A DNA stretch of 64,000 nucleotides from Ecdyonurus torrentis (GCA_949318235.1 OX439128.1:47796530-47860529), one strand, 5' to 3'. Positions 12,625 through 26,221 are shown, counted from the stretch's first letter. Numbers and translations are program-made. Notes: generated by a model not told the origin, from the letters alone.

Positions 12625-14263
12625 ATGGTGAATCTGTCAGTGTTTCTACAGGTATTTTAAATTTTATATCAAATTTTTAAGTTTTCTTTAGCCAAAGTTG
12701 CCTTTTTTGTAATAGCCACCGGGAATATATTAAAAAAGAAGAAGATGATGATGAAATTAAAAAGTCATCATAAAAGTTTGTAATAACGCAATAAATATAT
12801 ACTTTTATTCATTTGATATCAAGGATTGCATTGAGATGGCTTGTATCTAAAAATCTAAAAAGAAACCTTCTAAACTTTATCATACCATTTGAAAGTTAAT
12901 AGTAAAAGCTTACTATCATAAAATTTTCAGACCCCGTGACCATAAGATAAGAGAGAAAATAAATATTGAAATTAATATGGACTCTTATTGGACTAAAATT
13001 TAAAAAAAAAAACTTTTAATTTAAAATTTAGCATAGTGACACCTTAATTTATTTTTTAAATTTTTGAAGATACCTTATCCCACTGTATCACTGAACAAAA
13101 TTCCAGATTTTTCTTTTTTTACAACTTTTTAATCAAATCCCGCAGTAGCGATTTCCCGCCTTAATTTATTTTAAATTATAAATATTTCTCATAGATATCC
13201 TTCTTTATATAATATTTCTTTATTGATTTCTAAATATTAAACCTATAATAATATTTATTTTATGCATGATATAATAGAACAAATTGAATCTAGTTTTATA
13301 TTAGAGAAAATAGTAACTTATTTAGTAATTTTTGTCTTTCTGTTTTTTACTCAGATTCTACTTTCATCATTTGTGACAAACAATGCATATCCTGTAGCTG
13401 CACGATTTTTGCGTGATCCTGGTGAAAAATTTGGTGTTAAATATGAGTTACCGAAACCATTTAGTGCTAAATTCTTACTTGATTCTAAATCATCATTGCT
13501 ATCTTCTGAAGAGACTACTTTCGATGATTCTCCCGACACTGAGGAAGGACTGTTTAAAGAAAGCTATTCTCCTGAACTAGAACTGGAATTTCAACACCTC
13601 GATGTAAATGCAGCTGAAGAAAACTTTGAAGAATATCCAGGTCCAACAATAACATTACCTAACCCCAGTGATGTAGATTATGATGATGATGATCTAGCAT
13701 TCCCTGATAAAAGATTGTTACGTAGAAAAACAAGAAGTGAGGAGTATGAAGAAGATCACATGAATATGGAAAATGAGGAGTCACCTCCTGTCGAAACAGA
13801 AAGTCCTCCTATTAACTCTGAAACACAAGAACCAGGAGTGAGTATAGTTGATACTGAAAACACTGATATGACGACAGTAAATTCAGATGATACGTCATCT
13901 GAAATTATCACTGAAACTTCAGTAGATGACAACATACCACAAGAAATAACTGACAATACGTTAAATTCAAATACAGAATTTCAATTTACAACTGATTCAA
14001 CGAATGCTGAAGAAATTACACAAGAAACAACTTTGTCTAGTTCAAATACTGACGATACTAATTCACAAGAATATTCTACCATGGTACTGCAAGGAGATGA
14101 AGGAACTAGTAGCACAGAAAGTACTCAGACGACGGGAACTATAGAAATGTATACCCTTCCTCCTTTCGATGTAGAAGATTTTCTTGCGAGGCTTGATAGA
14201 CCACTAGATAAGGCTGCACAAGGATATTCTTGGTTTAACTTTCCTTTTGAGTTTGACTATTAA
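12625..14263 (+). CDS. Secreted acidic Ser/Thr/Glu-rich protein (2 exons, 311 aa)
   Basis: Exon 1 is 12625-12651 (MVNLSVFLQ, donor CAG|GTATTT) and exon 2 is 13355-14263 after TTTTACTCAG; the intron is phase 0. The joined N-terminus is a signal peptide of about 20 residues ending TNNA. The mature protein starts YPVAARFLRDPGEKFG and is strongly acidic. It has a DVDYDDDD patch, a basic cluster DKRLLRRKTRSEE (about residues 127-139) and then a long unordered stretch of Glu, Thr, Ser, Asn and Asp. The C-terminus is aromatic (GYSWFNFPFEFDY). It lacks the WNR tail of its neighbours but shares their gene architecture. The basic cluster could be a proprotein-convertase site. AATAAA at 14286-14291. An alternative start within the intron-side open frame (ATG at 13263) is less likely because it has no link to a promoter. 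Confidence 0.78.
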
Positions 14264-14505
14264 ATTTTTTTTATAAATAAGATAAAATAAAGAATATAAT
14301 TTAAATTCGCTTTTAAATTATTTGTTCAATACATTGCCAAATTTATTAAATTTTACCTCTAGTTAAAAATCAAATTTCAATTTGCCGTAATGATAGGTTA
14401 AAAAGAAATTAATACGTATATAAATTCTGAAGTTAGACAGTAAGTTTATTTTTTTCTAAGCTGTAATTGCTGTCTGCAAATTGCTCAAATATTCACAAAT
14501 ATTAG

Positions 14506-14544
<39 letters not shown>

Positions 14545-14909
14545 CTTGTTCTGGCACATTATTTCTAGCAAAAACATACATTGCTGTCTAAAAATACTAA
14601 TTAGCTATAATTTGACATATAAAAAATTGTGAATAATAAACGTAATTAAACATTGACATAATAAGCATTTTTTTTCCATCATCACACTCTTTATTTTAAA
14701 ATATGATTCGTTATTTGCAACAATCTATTCTACTTCCTTTATCCGGTATTGAACAAGCATCATCCTTGAAATGAACAAAAAATACGCTTCATTAGATGGA
14801 CAATTTATGCAAGAGCAGTTATAGACAATCAAATCATCGTGCAACTTGTATATCTTGCGTAATTTTTACCATGCTGACGAGTGACGTTATAATTAAAGGT
14901 TAGCACGCA
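14264..14909. other. Intergenic, no gene seen
   Basis: 3' flank of the acidic protein gene, a (TC)n tract at 14512-14540, and the upstream region of the next gene. Confidence 0.55.
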
Positions 14910-15030
14910 ATGCGTCGTGCAAAGGTAAATAAATTTAAAATATTTAAGAACAATGAAGTGTAAAGTAATATGAAAAATCACATTTTTAGGTATCAAATAT
15001 TATATGAAATAATAAAAATAAAAAGTCAAG

Positions 15031-15071
<41 letters not shown>

Positions 15072-17032
15072 TATATAAAATTTAAATCAAAGTTTAATTA
15101 TTCAGTGTTTCTACAGTAAATGTTTTAAACGTTTATTTAAGGGAGAAATTAATATATATTTTTTATTTCAACTTTGTTAAAAATAGTTTTCTTAATTTTT
15201 TTTTATTATTTTTAAGACCAGTAGAGTAGCATGATATGCAATAGGAAACAATATTGCATTTAAAACGTACATTACTCGATTTTTAGGTGTTATATATTCT
15301 ACTGTTATTCATGCCCCTGATGAGCAAAGGTGCTCGCCAGTTTCCCGATGAACCCCGACCTTGGCAATGGTCTCCCTCTCGTACAACAATGTCTACTTCA
15401 CCTCCAAGAGAATTTGCATGGTGGAGTGGAGGTGAGTTTTCAACCTTAACATCAGAAAATAAACCTCTACCAGAAACTACTCATACTACAATTCAGAGCA
15501 CTGAAAGTACAACACAAAGCACTTCTTCAAGTAAAATTACTGAAATTTTAACTCAAAACCCTACTTCAAGTAAAATTACTGAAATTTTAACTCAAAACCC
15601 TACTTCAAGTAAAATAACTAAAATTTTAACTCAAAGCACTACTCCAAGTAAAATAACTGAAATTTTAACTCAAAGCACTACTCCAAGTAAAATAACTGAT
15701 ACTTTGACTCAAATTTTAGAACAAAATACAAATAAAATTTCTCAAGAACAAACTACTACCATTTCTCTAACAAGTATTGATATTTCACAAACTACAATAA
15801 TTACTCCTGCTACTCAAAGTTCAAGTATTAATATAGTCACTACAAAAGTACCTGAATCCAGTACAAGTATATCACTTAATTTTACTGAAATATTAGTGCT
15901 AATTACTGGAGAATTTTCCAGTAGAACAACAAATGCAGATAATGATGATGATTCACCTATGATAAAAAATATAACTGAAAGTACAGAAAATGTTTTATTT
16001 TCAACAGGAAATGAAGCTAAAAATCCAAATGCTGCAATGAATCCTAATCCTCACAGGGGCATGATTTCTACTCGAATTACTGAGAATCGAGAAGAGTTAA
16101 CATCTCAAGGCAACATCCCAGGCGTATCTTTGACTACAATAAATCCAGATGCTTCTAAGAAAAAACAACCGGAGCTGAGTGTTAATAAGTTACCTTTTGA
16201 TTTCGAAAATCAAAATACTTTTGCATTTGATAATAAAGTAACACCTGAATTTGGAAATAAAATTCCAACTTTTTCAGAAACTGTCACGAAACAAAATATA
16301 AATGCAAATAGAGAGAGAGATACAGGAGTAAAAAATTCAGATAATCCAGAATTTGATAATCGTCCAAATCAAAATCCACCAAGCAGAGATGTACCAGGTT
16401 CACAGAGATTTATTCCTTCTGGTCCTCAAAATAACCCTGGTTCTTCTAGGAATGTTCCATTTGGTAACGGAAACGTGAATCCTCCTGATGTTGGAGGAGG
16501 TGGGGCTAGGGGAGATGGCGGTAGGGGTATGGGGGGTGGCGGTAGGGGTATGGGGGGTGGTGGTAGGGATACGGGAGGTGGCACTTGGGGTAGGGGTAGT
16601 GAAGCTGGGGGTATGGGTGGTGAAGGTGGGGGTATGGGTGGTGACGCTGGTATGGGTGGAGGGGGTGATGATGAAATGATGCCAACAAGATCATTTAAAA
16701 CAACAATAGAAGATAAAACTACTGAATATAGAGATAAAGAAGTCACCACTGATAGATCAGCTACTGAAATCTGGTCTTTCAGACCCACTGAAGAAATGAC
16801 AGCAATGAATCCAAATTGGACACCTCGTCCTGATGGAAGAGTAACTACGCCAAGATCTAATTCAAAGACCACTTCATATATGCAAGATGATATGGATGCA
16901 GAGAGAGTACCGCCAACTAGAGCAAGTGTTTTGCCAAGAATGCCAGCAACACAGTTTATAATTGTGAAAAAAGACCCTAATGATAAACGCGAAGGTTGGA
17001 ATAGACACAGTGTTTTAGGAGTTGGTGACTAG
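14910..17032 (+). CDS. Secreted Ser/Thr-repeat and Gly-rich protein with GWNR C-terminus (2 exons, 586 aa)
   Basis: Exon 1 is 14910-14924 (MRRAK, donor AAG|GTAAAT); exon 2 is 15287-17032 after TTTTTAG; phase 0. The joined N-terminus is a signal peptide (VLYILLLFMPLMSKG core), cleaved near residue 20. Then come a Pro/Trp-containing start (PDEPRPWQW) and about five tandem 13-residue units of the SSKITEILTQNPT type (about nt 15525-15710). A long Thr/Ser/Asn region follows, then a Gly-rich block of GGGGRGM type (about residues 408-466), and a final region with Thr, Pro and Arg. The end is KKDPNDKR followed by EGWNRHSVLGVGD and the stop, matching the tail of the PPAEE gene. KR just before the tail is a possible processing site. 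The composition resembles structural extracellular proteins (silk, cuticle or glue), but no named family is recognised. Confidence 0.8.
15039..15077. repeat. (AT)n microsatellite in intron
   Basis: TA dinucleotides with an ACAC interruption, within the intron of the gene at 14910-17032. Confidence 0.9.
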
Positions 17033-17344
17033 TTATGATAAATTTATAAATGTGTGGTCTTTCATGCACCATAAATATTAATTTATAAGCATGTTAAGTT
17101 TGTATCTAGAGTATATATTTTTTAAGCAATGCTAAATAATTGCATATGTACCTCGAATTTTTTTTATTCAATGTAGACTAATATTATCTGAGATGGAGAA
17201 CAGTGTACAGTATAATATACAACAATTTTTTTGTTAGCTATAAAAACTGCATAATTATTTAAGAAATTTTAAATACATGATAACTCTGCTTGAATTTTAA
17301 AATATAAAACGAACAGTTATAAAAAAAAATACTTAAAGAAATAC

Positions 17345-17671
17345 TTAAAGGAATAGACCAGAGAAAAACATGAGCATTTATATCACAAAACACTTGATGG
17401 GACTTACAGAAATAACTTTAGTTTGTCTCAAAAACCAACTGTAGCTCCGTAGCAGTGATAAAAAATTTCGATTTATGCAACCCGATTTATGCATGTTTCT
17501 GACGTCACAAACATGAATAATCACGCAAATTGCATACTTTACAGTATTTTCACGCTCTCTCGTGGGGCTATACATTAACATTCTGGTAAAAATTGTCAAC
17601 AGTTTTGAAGACCCTATTTCGTGTTTATTCATTAAAAAGCACATGTTGTTTTATGTGGTCTGTGGCTTTAA
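17345..17671 (+). mobile_element. MITE-like element, family A copy 1
   Basis: About 327 nt with imperfect terminal inverted repeats: the left end is TTAAAGGAATAGACCAGAG and the right end reads TTAAAGCCACAGACCACAT on the other strand. It is highly similar along its whole length to 57732-58076 (same orientation), sharing blocks such as CTGTAGCTCCGTAGCAGT and TGACGTCACAAACATGAA. It has no coding capacity. A non-autonomous DNA transposon is the simplest reading. Confidence 0.75.
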
Positions 17672-17718
17672 CATGAATTTGACCATGAAAAGTATCATAT
17701 AGAAACATTAGTTTTTAA

Positions 17719-17844
<126 letters not shown>

Positions 17845-18354
17845 AAATATCATTTTGAAAATAATTTTTAGGCACTAAAATGTACAGTGAATTTTAAATT
17901 TTTGTTTCGTTCGTTATTTTTCATTAATTTTATGTTCGAAATCATATTCAACACGATACAATATAAAGTAAATTTTTGAATTCCAAGCCTTCAAAAAATA
18001 CGTGTGTATAATTTAATATTATCTAGCTTGACAGGGAACAATATTTTATATTTATTGTAATAAACTGTTTTATAACTATTTTAGACATTAAATGTATTAA
18101 TAAAAATAAATTTGAATGCAGTATTTATTTATTGTTACTCTGTACATTTATACATTATATTTAATAATATGTTGTTATTGTTTTCTTTCAAATTAATCTC
18201 CTGATTTATATTTGAAATATGATATATAAATTTTTTAATATTAACATAACATGGGTAATTTTTACTCTTAATTATTCATTATTATAGGGAGTAAAAATTA
18301 TTGTTAGTAAAGAAATTTATTAATAGAGCCTTTCACGGGTTGATGAATATGGTA

Positions 18355-18500
18355 AAACATATTGCTAGTGTTTTGAGATCTCAAGGGATCGGATGTTGTT
18401 GTTTTTCTCTTCTCAACGTTTCGCGTCCAACGTTGGGTGCATCTACAGAGGGGAGAACAACACGCGACCAACATGGGATGCAAAACGCATTTAAGAGCAG
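18355..18500. repeat. Unclassified GC-richer repeat-like block
   Basis: Locally GC-rich sequence with AACGTTTCGCGTCCAACGTT, a near-palindrome, embedded in AT-rich DNA. The open frame across it has no splice context or homology that I recognise. Probably a fragment of a mobile element. Confidence 0.3.
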
Positions 18501-20220
18501 AATAACATCATCTGCTTCAGTTATCGCATTAAAGTCCAAAACACTAACAATATTTTACTACAGTAAAGTTTAAATTTTATTATTATTATTTATTTTATTT
18601 GAAGCAATCTGTAAGACTTATGCCAGCTAGGATAATTATAATGATCCAGGCAGTTCATACCCCCCCCCCCCCCCAAAAAAAAAAAAAGATGCATTACTTC
18701 TGTTACGAATCCTAACTTATTTTGAGATAAACACTCATGAGTTATTATAAGCAGCTAAAATAATGCATTTTATCATTTTAACATAAGCTATTTTAGTTTA
18801 AAATAGATTAAAAATTTTTAAACCAACTGAAATTAGCTACTTTTAATAATTTGCTCAAATAATCAGCTACTCCTAATAACTTAAAAGTGTATATCTTAAA
18901 TAAGTTAGTATTCGTAACTAAAGTAATGCACCAGTTTTTAGAGTGTTGAGGTGTTCTACGTCTTTAAGACATTATAATTTTCTGAAGTTGAGTGTGTAGT
19001 TTGCAATATCAATATCACCATTTGATTATTAATTATAATATAGGATCCACAAGGTCAGATGTAGCTAGCTATTTTTAAAAAATAATAATTTTTTTAAATG
19101 AGTTCCTTAATAACGTAATACATTATTCTCATAGCCCTCAATATTGATGGTAAATAATTATCAAATATATATATATGTTGTTGTTGTTGCTGTTGTTGTA
19201 ACACACACATATGCGGGTTTTGTGTACATATTACTGTATTTTAGCAATTGAATGCTATTTTAAATCATTTTTCATATTAACTGTTATAAATCAACTTTCT
19301 TTATCACAACGTAGACCCCGCACTTACACTATTTTGGGCTCCACATACCAAATCTGTGTAAGCTCGGACCAGTGCTCGTTAACGTGAAATCGTGTTTCCG
19401 TTTTAACGGCCGCACATGATGGCAGCACCCAATTAAGGGAGCATATATGGTCATATGCCATCATGTGAGTTCATGCTACGCTTCAGCACTTGAATGTGTA
19501 TGAGACTTTTTACAGTCGATGATAATATCAAACTGATAATTATAATTTGATAATTATCAAATGATAATATTCATCTTCATTTATTTTGAAGTGTAGAGAG
19601 AAAAAACGTCTAGGTTACCAACTTCATACTATAGTAAAAATGCAAATCTTGTGAATGTAAATACTTAAAGTTCAAGTCCTTCACTCCACTACTAATTAAT
19701 ATATTACTAATTATACTATCAATTACTGTGGCAATATAGCCCCACAACTTAAAAAAATAAAATAATAACAAGCTATATAGTATTGCTAGAAAATACATGC
19801 AGCTTATAGCTTTGTAAGAACGACAACAATTAATATGATATAATATATAATATTGCAGAACTATTATATTTAAGAAATTATCAGAATGAATCATGTTTTA
19901 TTACATTAATTACTAATAATGCAATATCACAAACCAATATTTATTTTATTATAGCAATCATATATTTATTTAAATTACAAAAGAACTACATCAAAAATTA
20001 CCATACAAAAGCTTATAATTTGAAGAAAAAAAAATCACAGCAAAATAATTCCGTTTACCAGCACGTATAAATAATAGGAAAACCCATAACAAAAAAATAT
20101 CGGTTGACGTGTTCAATAATAACTACGTAAGCAGTGAACCATGGATCAGGTAGGGAATGACCAAATAAGCGTCCTTGTGCATATTATAATATAAATTTTC
20201 ATTTTTGTTTCCTGTGTGCC

Positions 20221-20226
20221 TATAAA
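20221..20226 (+). promoter_or_regulatory. TATA box candidate for the PQQEQ gene
   Basis: TATAAA lies 42 nt upstream of the start codon at 20263, so a start site 25-32 nt downstream would leave a very short 5' leader. Confidence 0.35.
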
Positions 20227-20262
20227 CTTCTCTCGCAGCACTTTATATTACGATACGGCATC

Positions 20263-21275
20263 ATGAATATAGCTGTAGTAAGTTCTAATTTTTAACTTTT
20301 AAATGTAATTATTTTAATTTAAAACTTTACTTTCCTTGCTTAAAGTAATTAGACCTCATTAAAGAAAGTGTTTCTCTATAACTATAAGAATATATTTTAA
20401 AGCTCATTTATAATTCTTTAATTTATATTAATATAAAATAAAATGATGATCTATATATTTAATGTAACTTTTTTTTTTAATAATTAATTCAATATTTAAA
20501 TTCATATTATTGTTCATATTTATATTGTTGTAAATATTCAAAAATATATAAAATAGACACTAAAACTATTTAATTCATAATATTTTTTATGTAATAATTT
20601 CAGATATGCCTGTTTTTTTCACTTTTTGTGGTGTGTAACGTAAAGGGTGTCCCAAGTAAAGCAAGAACAATAAAACGTGAGTCTGAAGCAGAACCAAATG
20701 GTGTTGAAACTGATGAAAATTCTCCTGATGCAGATGGAAATGAACAAGTTAATAGTGGACAAGATGGGCAACTAGCACAACAACAGGAAACGCCTCAAGA
20801 ACAACCTCAACAAGAACAGCCACAACAAGAACAGCCACCACAAGAGCAACCCCAACAAGAACAGCCACAACAAGAACAACCCCAACCAGAACAACCACAA
20901 CAAGAACAAATTCCTCAAGAACAGCCTCAGGAACAAACACCACCACCAGAAGAACAAACAATGCAAACAGAACCAATGCAAGGTGAAGATCCAAATCAAC
21001 AAACATCTAGTAGTGATCAAAATCCAGATACACAAAGCACAGATCAATCTACTACAGAATCATATCAGACTGACCAAACTACGCATAGTGGTGGTGGCGG
21101 CGGTGGTGGTGGTGGTCACCGTACAACTAGAAGATCTCATACTCATAGATCAAATGGTAGAAGAAATCAAAGACCCACAACAAAAAGTAAGGGACAGGGT
21201 GTTACTTTTCTAACGTTAAGAAAGATAAATCGTAGTTTATGGAATCGTAAAACAGCTATTGAATCTGATGACTGA
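20263..21275 (+). CDS. Secreted PQQEQ-repeat protein with WNR C-terminus (2 exons, 228 aa)
   Basis: Exon 1 is 20263-20277 (MNIAV, donor GTA|GTAAGT); exon 2 is 20604-21275 after AATTTCAG; phase 0. The joined N-terminus is a signal peptide (ICLFFSLFVVCNVKG core). The mature protein starts VPSKARTIKRE, followed by an acidic segment with DGNE, as in the PPAEE gene. A Gln/Pro/Glu repeat array comes next (units PQQEQ, about nt 20797-20938), then a Gln/Thr/Ser stretch and a nine-residue Gly run (about 21090-21117). A basic HR/RR-rich region leads to SLWNRKTAIESDD at the stop. Trp lies 11 residues from the end, exactly as in the genes at 9945 and 14910. It is probably a paralogue of the PPAEE gene whose repeat unit has changed. 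AATAAA near 21575. An upstream ATG at 20141 with its own donor could be an alternative first exon. Confidence 0.8.
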
Positions 21276-22652
21276 GCTAATTTTTCAGGTATTGATATAT
21301 TTTAGTGAAGTTTTAACTTTGTACGTACTGTGAAAAAAAAACTATTCAAATATTAGCTAATTGATAAAAAAAAATTATTTAAAGAAATTGCTTAAAGCTA
21401 AAAATAATGATACATTTTTATATCTATGTTTAATCTTTTGTTTTGTATGTTTAATTAAAAATATTGACTATTTTTTATATGTTAAGTATAGAATAATAAA
21501 TACTGTTACTTCTAGTTACAATCAAAGGAATCATTTTAATATGTTACTTATTGAATGTCATATTTGTTACGAAAAATAAAATAATGAAATACGAATATAA
21601 TTTTATTTTGTTTTCTTACTCTGTTTACATTTTATAAAATAAATAAGCTAAAATTTGTATTTTACATTTCTTAAAAAAAATAAAATCCAACATTTCTTAA
21701 AAAAAAAAAAAAAAAAAAAATAGAATTCAACATTTTTAAGTAAACTCAATTTATTTGTATCCTGAAACACCTCAACTTGTTGAGCATGCTTGCATTTCTG
21801 GTTGCATTTTCAAGCTTGACAGGCGCTTGCTTTGGAATGTCATAATAATGTTGAAGATTATTTCAATGAAAATAGCGAAGTTAACAAACTAATAATAAGT
21901 AACCAGAGAGTAGTAAGAAATGTTACATACATAATTAGCATAGTTTTATATTTAATGTTAATATAACGAGACGAAAGTAGTGTAACATGTTACGTAGTGT
22001 TATTTTTCTATAAACTACCGATGTCTTATAAATAAATAAAATTAATTTTTAGTTTGTTATTTTTTGTGTGAAATTTAATTAACAGTATTTAAAATACTCA
22101 AAGTCTATCCTTACAAAAAATTATCGCTAAGAAATAAAAAATTATATTTTAACTTATTCTTCAAAATAATTCTATTTCCACTGATTCACAAGTTTAAAAT
22201 AGTATTAAGAGATTTATTTTTATTTGTGTAGTTCTTGTTAAATGGCAAGATATTATGACATAACCGCAAGTTTTTAAGGCCGCTATATCATATGACTCAT
22301 AATTCTGTGCTTCTACCGTTTATTGAGACAAGAAAAATGCATTTTTTCAGAAGTAATTTAAGAAAACACACAGCGTTTGAGAAGTTTATGATTGAAGTTA
22401 TGGAATATTCTACTATTCTAATAGTTTATGAAAAAATGTTGTATTAATATTCTAGAATTGTATTAAGTCAAAATTATTAACAATCTATGTGTTGCTTTAT
22501 TACTGTATCTTTTTTTTTTTTTTTTTTTGCTTATGTTAAGTTTACATGTAATGTTGTGGTCAAGGTTTTGAAAAACAGGGCTGTCAAGCCCTCACAACGC
22601 CTTAATAAAGTTACTTATTATTATTATATACTAGTCATGCTCAGAGTTTCCA

Positions 22653-23933
22653 CACGGAAAAAAATTGTTACCAACTAGAGTTAATTGATCTTAACTCAGT
22701 GAACGCATTATTGATATTCTGATATTTAATTAGCAAAAATTTAGCAGGTTTCTTCTTTGACGATATTAATTATAAGCGATGAAAGAAAGTAGTTAATTTT
22801 TACTATCTAATTTATTGTTTTTAATCTTGCAAGTCTTGTTAGTAAATTTTAATCAACATATTTGTTTATTTTAATTTTAAAAAGTTTTACCAACTATCCT
22901 TCATTAAAAATTACTAACATGTTTATCAAAATATTTTTTAAGAAAACATGTTAATAGAATTCAGTTAACATTTTAGTAACATCATTAAAAGACCGTTAAA
23001 AATAACCGTCACTTTCTTGCACTCCTCTTTTTATCAGTTTTTGTGAAACAGTGATACAGTAAACTTGTGCTCCTCAAAATCATCTATAAACATCAAGAAA
23101 ACAATTAGAAGATGGACTGACTTTGGAATATATTACTCACACTAAGGTAAGCTACATAGAAATATGTTATTCTGAAAGCATGCTTGGAAATTATTGTTTC
23201 AAATGAAATTCCATTGTTTGCATAGAGCAGTTATTATGTAACTCATCACTCATTGCATTTCATTATTTGCTTACAGAGCTGGCCTAAAACTCTCCCCCGC
23301 CACCCGCAACAGTTTGGATATTTGTGGATTTACAATCTTCTTATCACTGCAAGACCAGAGTGTGCTTCTTGATGGACCATTTCTACAGTTCGATATCACT
23401 GAGATGCTGGAGCTGCTAAGTGACAACACAAGTGCTATCCACTCATCATGTGTACCCATGACTGTGACAAAAACTGAAAGTGAAAATCTAACCCCTGCCC
23501 CCAACCTGCAATACAGTTTAGTTATCATGAGAGATTAATAAATTAAGTAATTAAAGTGAAATATTTGTGTATTATTTAATTTACCTTATTTATATAATAA
23601 AAAAAGAAATCAATTTATAAATATCCGACTATATTTATAATAAATAATTTAATTTGATAAAATATAACAACCTTGTCATTAATAGTAAATAGCATAGATA
23701 GTAAAAAGTTAATAAGTTAGGATAGTAAAACTGATTAACTTGAGTTAGCTACAATTTTATAAAAAACAAAGTTGGTAAAATTTACTAACTTGTCAATTAC
23801 ATACTATCACTCTGTTGTTGATTGAGTTAACTAACTTTTGTTAGTTAAATTAACTAAGAAAGATCGCTAAGTACTTTTCAACTAAAATTTTTAGTTACAT
23901 ACAGCTAACTGTTAGTAGAATTTTTTTTCCGTG
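22653..23933 (+). mobile_element. CACGG-ended inverted-repeat element carrying exon-like segments
   Basis: The element begins CACGGAAAAAAATTGTTACC and ends in the inverse AATTTTTTTTCCGTG; both ends continue into TAAC/GTTA-rich sequence, so the termini are inverted repeats. Inside is a less AT-rich part with a donor CTAAG|GTAAGC (about 23146) and an acceptor TTACAG (about 23276). A 225-nt open stretch (23314-23538) follows. An in-frame TAA just after the acceptor means the two pieces do not make one continuous protein in that frame. It looks like a transposon that captured, or contains, a spliced but possibly non-coding transcript. Confidence 0.45.
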
Positions 23934-25194
23934 CATGGTTTCTTTAGGCTGTCAAAGTGAATGTTTGACTATATACATTAATAATGTGTAGTTTCCAATT
24001 AAATAAATTTGAATTGTATGACTCATCATCAGTTCAGTTAGAGGTCGTGATCAAAGCGCGAGGACAAACATTATGATTACATTTTATTCCCGTGAATCTG
24101 TGATACGAGTAACTTTACTAACAGTTGAAGGTTATGTTCATCGACTTTAACCTCCATTAGCAATGAGAATTCAGTGTCATCTTATTTCCGCAAGCAAAAT
24201 AAACGTCCTTGGATAATATGAAATCTGTAATTAAATGTGGAAAACTTGAGTTTGTGTTTGAAATTCAAAAATCAATTAAAAATCAATTCAGCAGATTTCT
24301 ATAGATTGAAAATTTTAAACAAAAATTTTGTATTTTGTTTTTAACACTAAATAACTATTACACATATCTTACAGTTATTACAGTTAAGGCCAAGAAAGTT
24401 AAAGTAATATAAATTTCTCTGTTTAAATGGAACTTACTGTAAATACTTAAAACTTCAAAGTAAAGGCTATCTTTTAGAATAATTGTCCACTGCTCTGGTG
24501 TAATGGAAATAAGGAAAAATGCAAGACCTTGACTTGCACATTTTAACTGTATATTCAAAGTCAAGGTATCAGATCAGGCTATAGTTGTGCAAGTTTTTTT
24601 ATTTCCTTGCAGTACATTCGTTGAACTAAAATGAAATAAAATTAGAGAATAGACTTTGCTCATTGTTCTTGGCATTATCAAAAATTATTATAAACAACAA
24701 ATATTTAATTCAAATTATTTTGTTTTTTCATGTCATTTTGAAATATTTGTAGAAAACATTTTAACATCCATGATTCTCTGTTTTTATTTTGAAAATAAAA
24801 GCCGAAAAACTATGTATATGCATTCTTTAATATTATATAAGATTATACTTTATTTAAAAAACAGTAAACATGACAAACTTTTTCCCCACATACAAATTTG
24901 GCAAAATGTGCTCAACAACAAACATATAAATATTTTGTGTTGAACATTTTGCTAACTAAATTCAAAAGAAAATCATTACCTAGAGAGAAAATTAAGCATT
25001 TAAGATGGAGGTGAATGGTCAGCTAAAAACACACACGCATTTTGGATCTTATACGCAAAGTAAGCCATATAAGAAGACAGAGCAATGCAATTACCATCCA
25101 GTCACTTCATTGGGGCGGCATGATCCTTTATTCCCAAAGTCTACATTTTTCAAATTTATATGCTATAATCAGTTAAAATGCTATTTGCAATATC

Positions 25195-25195
<1 letters not shown>

Positions 25196-25269
<74 letters not shown>

Positions 25270-25293
25270 TGTATATATATAATATATATATAT
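25196..25293. repeat. (AT)n microsatellite
   Basis: TA dinucleotides with the interruption ACTGTATATATATAATAT, which recurs at about 26809-26826 beyond the foldback element. Confidence 0.95.
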
Positions 25294-25560
25294 GTTAGCA
25301 TCAAAACCCGAAATTGACCCAAACTAGGTATTTTTGCTCATTTCGGCTTTTGGTTCGTCGCTTTTTGCCAAAACCCGAAATGCAAGTTTATTTCGGCTTT
25401 TGGTCACGAAATTTTGATCAATACTAGTTTTGAGCATTTCGCAAAAAGCAAAACCCGGTGTAAACATTTATATCTAGTTTTGGTCTTTGAATTTTGACCA
25501 GAACTAGTTGTGGACAAAATAGAAAAATCAAAACCCGAAAAATGAACATTTCTCAACTCA
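25294..25560 (+). repeat. Left arm of large inverted repeat (family D)
   Basis: This 267-nt arm begins GTTAGCATCAAAACCCGAAA and ends TTCTCAACTCA. It is the reverse complement of 26438-26704 with only about two mismatches. Within the arm, AAAACCCG and TTCGGCTTTTGGT recur several times, so the arm is itself built from short repeats. Confidence 0.93.
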
Positions 25561-25578
25561 ATTATTTTATATAAGAAT

Positions 25579-25682
<104 letters not shown>

Positions 25683-26091
25683 TAACACAACACGTTAAAT
25701 AAAAAAGTAAATATATTTATTTTAATTTACAATAAGAGTGATATATTATGATATGACTTATGACTAATTTCCCTTATAATGGTTCAAAGTTCAAGTCCAC
25801 CTTCCACCGTACTTTATCCAGTGATAACAATTTATTTTAAAATATTTCTTGTGCGTATATTCAGTTGACTGTTTGTCTCTGTGCTGAAAACATGGTTTAT
25901 AGTTTCATAATATTTGTTAGAAACAGGATAAGGAAGTGTTAGAATTTAAAAAGTTCACAACACACGTATATTATTGGTGCGCAAATTATAAGTGATCATG
26001 GTTAGTGGTTTTATATATAGCTCTTAATTTACATTTAATCGTAAGTAGCCCCTTAAAATAATAATAATATACTCTATTACTACTATTACTG

Positions 26092-26221
26092 AATGGACCA
26101 CTTGCAATAAAATGTTTGTAATTGTTGCAACAAGGGAAAATTATTATTATTTTTTTTTAAGAAATGTAATAAGAAAATTTCAAATTATTTTAAAAAGTTC
26201 GCTCATTGCAAGTGGTCCATT
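26092..26221. mobile_element. MITE, family E copy 1
   Basis: 130 nt with near-perfect terminal inverted repeats AATGGACCACTTGCAAT / ATTGCAAGTGGTCCATT around AT-rich filler. It sits in the loop of the large foldback element. A second copy is at 33412-33544. No coding capacity. Confidence 0.85.

Noticed and set aside
12625..14263. Including the acidic gene in the WNR-tail group
   Set aside because: Its end (YSWFNFPFEFDY) has a Trp near the right place but lacks the NR-x-[ST] pattern.
16426..16872. Pro-rich antisense open frame
   Set aside because: Mirror of the Gly-rich segment of the plus-strand gene.
18301..18573. 90-residue open frame with a Cys cluster
   Set aside because: Lies over repeat-like sequence, starts at a non-ATG codon and has no gene structure around it.
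25005..25298. Open frame running into (AT)n
   Set aside because: Half of it is microsatellite; no splice sites or conservation visible.
26092..26221. CRISPR-like palindromic repeats among the inverted elements
   Set aside because: The genome is eukaryotic and there is no regularly spaced repeat-spacer array.
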